This document shows, piece by piece, positions 1 through 4,677 of a stretch of 6,078 nucleotides of DNA. Origin of the DNA: Microcaldota archaeon. GTDB lineage: Archaea; Micrarchaeota; Micrarchaeia; Anstonellales; Anstonellaceae. The DNA is taken from positions 1 to 6,078 of the forward strand of contig JAPLWZ010000065.1 of NCBI GenBank assembly GCA_026396335.1, read 5' to 3'. Position numbers and translations under genes: made by a program. The notes under the pieces were generated by a model. That model made no database searches, had not been told where the DNA came from, and worked only from the letters and a program-made list of their open reading frames with translations. The first letter of the stretch is position 1, and each line of letters starts with the position of its first letter.

Positions 1-863
1 TGGTGCACAGGAACCTTTACGGCTGCTCAGACAGCCTCCTTCGGAACTTCCTCGCTCAGCTTGGTGTTGAGGTTAGGTTCGTAGACATGCGTGACCCGAA
101 AAACGTTGAAAAGGCAATTGATGGCAAGACTCGCGCGGTATATCTGGAATCGCCGTCCAACCCGATTCTTGACTTAGTTGATATCCGCGCAGTTGCAAAC
201 TTGGTGAATGATCGCTGCCCGGTGATCGTGGACAACACATTCGCGTCCTTGGTCACGCAAAACCCGTTTGAGCAGGGGGCGCACATAGTGATTTATTCCC
301 TGACAAAATCAATCGGCGGCGAAAGCGAGGGAATTGGAGGGGCAGTTCTTGGATCCGGCCCGTTCATCGACCAGCTGTTCATGGCAAGGAAAGACTTGGG
401 CGCCATCCTGCCTGCAAGAGAGGCGATGACCTTTGTGATAGGCCTTCGCACCCTCAAAATGCGCTATGAAAAGATGCAGCAAAATGCAACCCAGCTGGCT
501 GAAATGCTGAAAAGCCACCCTGCAATAGAGGACGTAATCTATCCCCTGTACGATGAACGCTATGATGAGCTTTGCAAGTCCGGCCAAATGAACGGCCCTG
601 GGCATGTGCTCATCATGGACCTCAAAGGCGGAGTGGATGCGGCCAGGAAATTTGTAGATAATCTGAAGTTGGGCAAATACGCAGTCAGCCTCGGAAGCCA
701 CACGCTGCTTTCCAACCCATGGACCACTACGCATGCATTTGTTGATAGGCTCCTGATGGCTGCGATGGGACTGACGCCCGGCCAGCTCCGTATATCTGCA
801 GGCAAGGAATTCTTTGCGGACATATGGAATGATTTCGAGCAGGCTTTCAAGAAAGCAGCCTGA
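1..863 (+). CDS. Trans-sulfuration-family PLP enzyme, methionine gamma-lyase-like (5' truncated)
   Basis: This is a Cys/Met-metabolism PLP-dependent enzyme (fold type I). The family performs gamma- or beta-elimination or replacement on sulfur amino acids in the cytosol. The gene runs in from the left edge; numbering here starts at the GTG at position 3, which is probably internal. Visible motifs are NLYGC (Tyr6, Cys8), LESPSNP (47-53), VDNTF with the PLP-ring Asp77, SLTK with the Schiff-base Lys102, and RISAGKE with the substrate-carboxylate Arg263. The Tyr6-Lys102 and Asp77-Lys102 spacings (96 and 25 residues) and the 280 residues after Tyr6 fit a family member of about 398 residues, so roughly 108 N-terminal residues are missing. 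Cys next to the YG motif is typical of methionine gamma-lyase; cystathionine gamma-synthase and O-acetylhomoserine sulfhydrylase usually have Gly there. The usual GGHSD after the lysine is GGESE here. The family call is firm, but the substrate is inferred. Confidence 0.9.
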   Translation, partial: VHRNLYGCSDSLLRNFLAQLGVEVRFVDMRDPKNVEKAIDGKTRAVYLESPSNPILDLVDIRAVANLVNDRCPVIVDNTFASLVTQNPFEQGAHIVIYSLTKSIGGESEGIGGAVLGSGPFIDQLFMARKDLGAILPAREAMTFVIGLRTLKMRYEKMQQNATQLAEMLKSHPAIEDVIYPLYDERYDELCKSGQMNGPGHVLIMDLKGGVDAARKFVDNLKLGKYAVSLGSHTLLSNPWTTTHAFVDRLLMAAMGLTPGQLRISAGKEFFADIWNDFEQAFKKAA

Positions 864-874
864 GTTCAGTCTCA

Positions 875-890
875 TTTCTCTTTCTTTTTT
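875..890 (+). terminator. T-rich tract, likely archaeal terminator of the PLP-enzyme gene
   Basis: A pyrimidine-rich run ending in six T residues (885-890) begins about 11 bases after the TGA stop, in the 51-base gap between two convergent genes. Archaeal RNA polymerase commonly terminates at U-rich tracts without a hairpin, and no convincing hairpin precedes this one. Confidence 0.5.
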
Positions 891-914
891 CTGCAAAATT
901 AGCGGATGCTTTGC

Positions 915-2432
915 TTATTCAGTAACTTTTCCTTCTTTTACAAAATGAGCTAGCTTCTCAGCAAGCTCGCTGACTTTGATGCGCACCTGCTTTGCGTCAT
1001 TCCTGAAGCGCACTGTCACTGTGCCGTGCTTGTCTGACTTTGTGTCGAGTGTATCGTAATCAATTGTGATGCAGTAAGGCACGCCGATTTCGTCTGCGCG
1101 CGCGTAGCGGCGCCCAATCGAGCCAGATTCCTGATAGTAAACAGTCAAACCTGCTTCGCGGAGCGCCTCTTCTATTTCTCTCGCCTTGCCGTCCATGCCG
1201 TCTTTTTTCATGAGCGGGAAAATCCATGCGTGATAAGGCGCAATGCAGGGCGGGAAAGCAAACCATTCCCAGTCCCTTTCAGGTGTTTTGTCCCTGAAGC
1301 AGTGCTCAAGCACGCACCAGAATAACCTGTCCACACCCATGGATGGCTCGACCACGTGCGCCACTATTTTCTGCTTTGTAGCCTCGTCAAATACACTGAG
1401 GTCCTGCCCTGAATGCTTTGCGTGCTGCGACAAGTCGTAATCGGTCCTGTAAGCAGTGCCGGTTGTTTCAACTGAGCCGTATGATGTTTCAACTTCAAGG
1501 TCAACATTGCCTTTTGAATAGTGCGGAGTGTCGTTCTTAGGCATTTTCCTGAAGTACATCTTGCTTGCGGGTATGCCGACTGCAAGGTACAGCTCCCACT
1601 GCTTGTAGAGGAAGTAAGCCATTATTTCGTTTGGCACCAAGCCTGTGCTTACTGCCTCGCCGTAAGAAACCTCATGCGGAGGCACTGCGCCCTCTACAAA
1701 TCTGGCTTTGTGGTGCGCGATTTTCTTGAAGCGCGGGTAAGTTTGGTCTACTGGATTGAAGAAATACTCCAATTCCATCTGCGTGAACTCGCGCATGCGG
1801 ATGAGCCCCTGCCTCGGGGAGATTTCATTCCTTGCGCTCCTGCCAACTTGCCCAATTCCAATCGGCAGTTTGCTTCCGTAGTTGCGTATGACGCGCGCAA
1901 AGTCAAGGAAAATTCCCTGTGCTGTTTCAGGGCGGAAGTAAGCGGTATTCCCGTCGATTGGCCCTATGTTTGTTCTAAACATCATGTTGAACCAGCCAAC
2001 TTCGGAAAGAGTGGGCTTCTTGCACTGCGGGCAAAGAACACTATATTTCTTGATGAGCGCGGAAAGTTCTGCCGGCGGCAGGCCTGATGCTTTCACGCCT
2101 TCCTTTTTCGCGTCCTTGTTCTCCTCAATAAGGTGGTCTGCGCGGAACTTCTGCTTGCAGCCCGAGCAGGTGACAAGCGGGTCTGCGAAGTTTTCTGCGT
2201 GCCCAGATGCCTTGAGAACTGCTTCGGGAACAATAACGCTTGTTTCAATTTCGTGGAATCCTTCCTTCTGCAGCATTTCAGAGCGCCACAAATTCTGTAT
2301 TTTGTGCTTTATCGCCGTGCCGACCGCGCCGTAATCGTAAAAGCCGGCGGATGAGCCGTAAATCTCGTTAGATGGAATGAGGAAGGAGCGCCTGATGGCA
2401 ACGTCCATTAGCTTATCTGCTTGGCTTGGCAT
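915..2432 (-). CDS. glyS: Glycyl-tRNA synthetase, archaeal/eukaryotic single-chain type
   Basis: Class II aminoacyl-tRNA synthetase that attaches glycine to tRNA-Gly in the cytosol. From the ATG at 2432 it is 505 residues long. The N-terminal catalytic domain opens with IYGSSAGFYDYG (24-35). Two CxxC pairs (Cys89/92 and Cys134/137) form a likely zinc knuckle in an insertion. FRPETAQG (167-174) and the motif 2 core Arg201-Asn202-Glu203 follow, then motif 3 around EPSMGVDR with Arg369. The C-terminal anticodon-binding domain (about 395-500) includes GSIGRRYARADEIG. The frame is open upstream to a TTG at 2504, which would add 24 residues, with a second ATG at 2465. I prefer 2432 because the family begins close to the IYG motif, because AGGAAG lies 9 bases before it, and because the upstream TTTAAA sits at promoter distance. 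The stop is TAA at 917-915. The gene stands alone, convergent with the PLP enzyme and divergent from the Nop5-like gene. No key residue appears to be missing. Confidence 0.96.
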   Translation of the reverse strand: MPSQADKLMDVAIRRSFLIPSNEIYGSSAGFYDYGAVGTAIKHKIQNLWRSEMLQKEGFHEIETSVIVPEAVLKASGHAENFADPLVTCSGCKQKFRADHLIEENKDAKKEGVKASGLPPAELSALIKKYSVLCPQCKKPTLSEVGWFNMMFRTNIGPIDGNTAYFRPETAQGIFLDFARVIRNYGSKLPIGIGQVGRSARNEISPRQGLIRMREFTQMELEYFFNPVDQTYPRFKKIAHHKARFVEGAVPPHEVSYGEAVSTGLVPNEIMAYFLYKQWELYLAVGIPASKMYFRKMPKNDTPHYSKGNVDLEVETSYGSVETTGTAYRTDYDLSQHAKHSGQDLSVFDEATKQKIVAHVVEPSMGVDRLFWCVLEHCFRDKTPERDWEWFAFPPCIAPYHAWIFPLMKKDGMDGKAREIEEALREAGLTVYYQESGSIGRRYARADEIGVPYCITIDYDTLDTKSDKHGTVTVRFRNDAKQVRIKVSELAEKLAHFVKEGKVTE

Positions 2433-2456
2433 GCTTTGTTTCTTCCTGCGAAGTTC

Positions 2457-2462
2457 TTTAAA
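2457..2462. promoter_or_regulatory. Palindromic TTTAAA box, possible bidirectional TATA element
   Basis: TTTAAA is identical on both strands. Its centre is about 27 bases from the glycyl-tRNA synthetase ATG at 2432 on the minus strand, the usual spacing for an archaeal TATA box driving a nearly leaderless mRNA. On the plus strand the same spacing predicts a transcript beginning near 2483-2490, immediately before the structured element. A second A/T-rich box (TATAAT-like on the minus strand, 2470-2465) lies beside it and could be the real minus-strand box. The assignment rests on sequence and spacing only. Confidence 0.4.
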
Positions 2463-2489
2463 CATTATAGAGGATATTAGACGGGAGAT

Positions 2490-2590
2490 GAGTTCCGATG
2501 GCAACCCACTGGGGGTGAGCCATTAGGGGGATAGACGGGAAACCTGCTGCCCCCTAGGGAGCGATGATAAAAAACGGAACTTTGGTTCCG
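2490..2590 (+). ncRNA. Candidate structured RNA: three-way junction plus competing hairpin upstream of the Nop5-like gene
   Basis: No known RNA family was recognised. P1 pairs 2491-2497 with 2575-2581 (7 Watson-Crick pairs, with a G-U pair extending it at 2490/2582). P2 pairs ATGGC 2498-2502 with GCCAT 2519-2523 and continues past a small internal loop as ACCC 2504-2507 with GGGT 2513-2516. P3 pairs TAGGGGG 2524-2530 with CCCCCTA 2550-2556, then 2532-2534 with 2547-2549, and is capped by GG-GAAA-CC at 2537-2544. An unpaired, purine-rich 18-base joining strand (2557-2574) follows. The 3' half of P1 (CGGAAC 2575-2580) can instead pair with GTTCCG 2585-2590 around a TTTG loop. The GNRA tetraloop and G-U pairs exist only on the plus strand. 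It could be a cis-regulatory leader of the downstream gene or an independent small RNA. If the Nop5-like gene uses a closer promoter, the element is not part of that mRNA. Confidence 0.5.
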
Positions 2591-2601
2591 GGGTAGATAT
2601 T

Positions 2602-2946
2602 ATGGCATTCAATCCATCAGACAGGGGCGGCAGGCCACAGGGCGGCTTCAACAGGGGCGGCTCAGGAGGCGGCAGCAGCGGCAGGTTCGGCGGAAGGCCC
2701 ATGGGCGGCTTCCGCGGCTCCACAGGCGGCGACCGAGGAGGAGACAGGGGCTCGCGCGAGGACTTTTTCAACAAGGCGCGAAAGAGGGTGCAGGTTGCAA
2801 TCGCATCCCGCGACAATCTTCTCATCCAGTCGGTGAGCGCGGTTGACGAAATGAACAAGGCGTCCAACCTCTTATTCGAAAGGCTCACCGAATGGTATGG
2901 TAAAATACGTGCAGGGCGTGCTTCTGTTCGACAGGAAGAATATTGA
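2602..2946 (+). CDS. nop5: Nop5/Nop56-like C/D sRNP protein, N-terminal part up to a frameshift
   Basis: This is the first part of a Nop5-family protein, the scaffold that joins fibrillarin, L7Ae and box C/D guide RNA for 2'-O-methylation. Residues 1-53 are an Arg/Gly-rich low-complexity tail with RGG at 8-10, 18-20 and 45-47 and many GG pairs. Residues 54-100 match the start of the family's coiled-coil region, including ASRDNLLIQSVSAVDEMNK and ending in the conserved ERLTEWYG. After Gly100 the frame reads 14 unrelated residues to TGA at 2944-2946, while the family sequence resumes in another frame. The normal N-terminal domain of about 120 residues, which binds fibrillarin in archaea, is not encoded. 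Upstream, this frame is open only to a TAG at 2524-2526 and has no earlier start codon, so ATG 2602 is well supported. The upstream neighbour is the divergent glyS. A possible TATA-like A-run (2565-2574) lies about 30 bases before the start. Confidence 0.85.
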   Translation: MAFNPSDRGGRPQGGFNRGGSGGGSSGRFGGRPMGGFRGSTGGDRGGDRGSREDFFNKARKRVQVAIASRDNLLIQSVSAVDEMNKASNLLFERLTEWYGKIRAGRASVRQEEY

Positions 2947-3538
2947 CGCAGTTGAAATAGAGAAAGTATTCGGCCCGCAGGCGCCAAACATCATCGGCAG
3001 GATGAAGTCATCTGTCGGCAGCGAACTTTCTGACGAGGACATGGCTCAAATCCGCTTACTCGCATCGCAGATACAGCAGATTTGGAAACTGCGAGACGAA
3101 GTGGAGAAATACGAGGTAAAGATAGCAAAGGAAATCTGCCCGAATGTGTCGTATTTGGCAGGACCAGAACTTGCTGCAAAACTCGTAGCGCAGGCAGGCG
3201 GCTTGCAGAGGCTCGCTTCATTCCCCTCGTCAACAATACAGGTGCTCGGCGCGGAAAAGGCGCTCTTCAAGCATTTGAGATCCGGTTCAAAGCCGCCCAA
3301 GCACGGCATTCTTTTCCAGCACCCGCTTGTCGGCATGTCGCCAAAGAAGGTGAGGGGCAAGATCGCACGCGCGCTTGCAGGCAAGATTGCAATTGCAACA
3401 AAGGCTGACGCGATTTCGCACAACTTCATTGCCGAGAAGCTAAAAGTGCAGTTTGAGACGCACGCCAACAAGATAATCGCAGCCGCGCCGAAATCAGAAG
3501 GCGGGCCGCAGCAATACGGCCAGCCTCAAAGAAGGTAA
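2897..3538 (+). CDS. nop5: Nop5/Nop56-like C/D sRNP protein, C-terminal part with the Nop domain
   Basis: This continues the preceding entry in another frame. An ATG at 2897 would give 213 residues, but the reading joins naturally to the upstream part if one A of the 2902-2905 run is skipped, giving about 311 residues with WYGKYVQGV across the join. Residues about 15-85 are the rest of the helical coiled-coil region. Residues 83-195 are the Nop domain that contacts the guide RNA kink-turn and L7Ae, with PNVSYLAGPELAAKL, STIQVLGAEKALFKHLRSG, the PPKHG core (133-137), and GKIARALAGKIAIATKADA. The tail is short and Gln/Gly-rich, lacking the Lys-rich end common in archaeal Nop5. The segment between WYG and the next recognisable block seems about 15 residues shorter than in family members I recall. 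All visible core Nop-domain motifs are intact, which argues against a decayed gene. The stop is TAA at 3536-3538, 62 bases before the next start. Confidence 0.9.
   Translation: MVKYVQGVLLFDRKNIDAVEIEKVFGPQAPNIIGRMKSSVGSELSDEDMAQIRLLASQIQQIWKLRDEVEKYEVKIAKEICPNVSYLAGPELAAKLVAQAGGLQRLASFPSSTIQVLGAEKALFKHLRSGSKPPKHGILFQHPLVGMSPKKVRGKIARALAGKIAIATKADAISHNFIAEKLKVQFETHANKIIAAAPKSEGGPQQYGQPQRR
2899..2906 (+). other. Apparent frameshift site within the Nop5-like gene
   Basis: Codons up to GGT (2899-2901) follow the first frame, and the conserved protein continues from TAC (2906-2908) in the second. Between them is a run of four A residues (2902-2905). Three would restore a single open frame reading Gly-Lys-Tyr. 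The cause could be a homopolymer error in sequencing or assembly, a real mutation, a programmed shift, or two overlapping genes with the second starting at ATG 2897. The sequence alone does not distinguish these. Confidence 0.7.
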
Positions 3539-3600
3539 GGCTCAGGCTTGTTGAAAAACAGGCGCACGATGGGCGTTTGGCTGCATAGGATGTGGGGCTA

Positions 3601-4230
3601 ATGAAAATACTTGCTTTATCCGACCTTCACGCAGATGAAGACGTACTGGACAGATTGCGCGCGATATCCGCGCAAAGCCCTTATGACCTGGTTCTTTTCT
3701 GCGGTGACATAACCAATCGAGGTCCGGTGTCCTATGTTGAGGAAGTGCTCTCGCTTTTCCCTCACTGCTATGCAGTGCATGGCAACATGGATACGCCGGA
3801 TGTGATTGAGAAAATGCGCGCCTTAGGGCTGTTGCTTCACGGGAAAAAAGTCAAACTGAAGGATTGGAATCTTGTCGGGCTTGGCGGATCAAATCCAACT
3901 CCATTCCACACGCCAACCGAGTATTCGGAAGAGGAAATAAGCGCCACTCTCGCCGCTGCAAAAGTGGATGAATTCTCAATTGTGGTTTCCCACCCTCCCC
4001 CATACGGGCTTTTTGACGGGGTTGGAGCATTGCACGTTGGAAGCACTGCGGTCCGCAAGATGATAGAGCAGAAAAAGCCCCTCATGGTCATCTGCGGGCA
4101 CATACACGAGTACGAGGGAAAGGAAATACTCGGTGAAACCCTTATCGTGAAACTCCCGCCAGCAGAGAAACTGCGCGCTGCGGAAATAGAAATCCGGGAT
4201 TCGATAGACGTGAAATTCATAAAACTCTAG
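3601..4230 (+). CDS. Calcineurin-like metallophosphoesterase
   Basis: This is a small (209-residue), single-domain, probably cytosolic phosphoesterase with a two-metal active site. The motifs appear in order: DLH (Asp8, His10), GD (Gly35-Asp36), GNMD (61-64), VSHPPP with His131, and GHIH (166-169). Asp8, His10, Asp36, Asn62, His131, His167 and His169 supply the expected metal ligands. The usual GNHD/E is GNMD, so the His that normally assists catalysis is Met; similar substitutions occur in archaeal relatives of Icc (COG2129-like) as I recall. A GTG at 3592 is in frame and would add three residues, but ATG 3601 starts directly at the conserved MKILALSDLH strand, with GGGG about 4 bases upstream. 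Its stop is followed by six T residues, then the acetyltransferase after only 18 bases, so the two are likely cotranscribed. The substrate cannot be told from sequence; phosphodiesters or nucleotides are likely. Confidence 0.93.
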   Translation: MKILALSDLHADEDVLDRLRAISAQSPYDLVLFCGDITNRGPVSYVEEVLSLFPHCYAVHGNMDTPDVIEKMRALGLLLHGKKVKLKDWNLVGLGGSNPTPFHTPTEYSEEEISATLAAAKVDEFSIVVSHPPPYGLFDGVGALHVGSTAVRKMIEQKKPLMVICGHIHEYEGKEILGETLIVKLPPAEKLRAAEIEIRDSIDVKFIKL

Positions 4231-4236
4231 TTTTTT

Positions 4237-4240
4237 GGTG
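4237..4240 (+). promoter_or_regulatory. Ribosome binding site of the GNAT gene
   Basis: GGTG, complementary to part of the archaeal 16S rRNA tail, lies 8 bases before ATG 4249 and favours that codon over the adjoining GTG at 4246. Confidence 0.45.
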
Positions 4241-4248
4241 TTATTGTG

Positions 4249-4638
4249 ATGAAAGTCAGGAAAGCGGATGCAACAGACCTGCAATCAATCCAGGAAATAG
4301 CGGCGCTTCTTTTCCCGAATTCGCGCAGCCGCTTCCTTCCAGATGACAAGTACGCAGTTGCTGAAAGGAACGGAATACTCATAGGCTTCTGCCACTACCG
4401 CTTCAGGGAAAAGACCTGCTTTGTTGCAGGCTTGGGCGTGCTTGCGCAGTACCGCAACCACGGCGTGGGCGGGCAGCTTCTCGCAGAGGCGCTGTTTGAC
4501 GCGGACTCAAATGGAATTGAAACTACTCTCTTGAAGGTGCGCCCCCTAAACACGGCGGCAAAACTCTACCACCAGATGGGCTTCTTCGAAAAAAGGTCAG
4601 GCGCCGCGCTCACTTTGGTCAGGAAAAGGCCGAGTTAG
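4249..4638 (+). CDS. GNAT-family N-acetyltransferase
   Basis: This is a complete 129-residue single-domain acetyltransferase using acetyl-CoA, probably on an amine of a protein or small molecule. The N-terminal strand and helix (MKVRKADATDLQSIQEIA) are typical of the family. The central strands reach motif A, with the pyrophosphate-binding loop RNHGVG (69-74) following a VLAQY strand. Motif B is recognisable as N101, K105, Tyr107 and GF 111-112 (N-x3-K-x-Y-x3-GF), with Tyr107 a likely general acid as in RimI-type enzymes. An in-frame GTG directly precedes the ATG. I chose the ATG because GGTG at 4237-4240 lies 8 bases before it. It follows the phosphoesterase by 18 bases and probably shares its mRNA. 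It resembles RimI-type protein N-terminal acetyltransferases in length and motifs, but other GNAT functions are equally possible. Confidence 0.92.
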   Translation: MKVRKADATDLQSIQEIAALLFPNSRSRFLPDDKYAVAERNGILIGFCHYRFREKTCFVAGLGVLAQYRNHGVGGQLLAEALFDADSNGIETTLLKVRPLNTAAKLYHQMGFFEKRSGAALTLVRKRPS

Positions 4639-4645
4639 GTTACTG

Positions 4646-4653
4646 TTTTTTAA
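4646..4653 (+). promoter_or_regulatory. TTTTTTAA box, possible TATA element or terminator before the orphan gene
   Basis: This A/T-rich box is centred about 28 bases upstream of ATG 4678, the spacing expected for a leaderless archaeal transcript. No Shine-Dalgarno sequence precedes that ATG, which agrees with leaderless initiation. The T-run lies 7 bases after the acetyltransferase stop and could equally terminate the upstream operon. Confidence 0.4.
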
Positions 4654-4677
4654 CGGGTTTTAGGCATATCTGAGAAC

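Noticed and set aside
1521..2087. 188-codon plus-strand open frame inside glyS
   Set aside because: It lies wholly antisense to strongly conserved GlyRS sequence and its translation is Cys-rich and unlike a protein family. It is a shadow frame.
2531..2549. Kink-turn in the upper part of P3
   Set aside because: The strand facing the AGA lacks the A-G/G-A tandem partner needed for a kink-turn.
2523..2570. Cobalamin- or TPP-riboswitch fragments (GCTGCCCCC, AGGGAGCG)
   Set aside because: Only short isolated words match. The conserved order of helices and loops for either riboswitch is missing.
2564..2570. Box C-like ATGATAA suggesting a C/D guide RNA
   Set aside because: It differs from RTGATGA at one position, and no CTGA box D lies at a suitable distance.
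2490..2581. tRNA with a long variable arm (7-pair closing stem, about 90 bases)
   Set aside because: There is no T-arm next to the 3' side of the closing stem, no D-arm consensus and no recognisable anticodon arm.
3046..3471. 141-codon minus-strand open frame inside the Nop5-like gene
   Set aside because: It is antisense to the conserved Nop domain and has no family-like features.
3569..3601. Ten-codon frame (ATG 3569) ending in TAATG overlap with the phosphoesterase start
   Set aside because: It is too short to support from sequence alone, and the 4-base context could be chance. Translational coupling is possible but not shown.
4231..4236. Six T residues after the phosphoesterase stop as a terminator
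   Set aside because: The acetyltransferase starts 18 bases after the stop with its own GGTG site and no room for a promoter, so readthrough is more likely.
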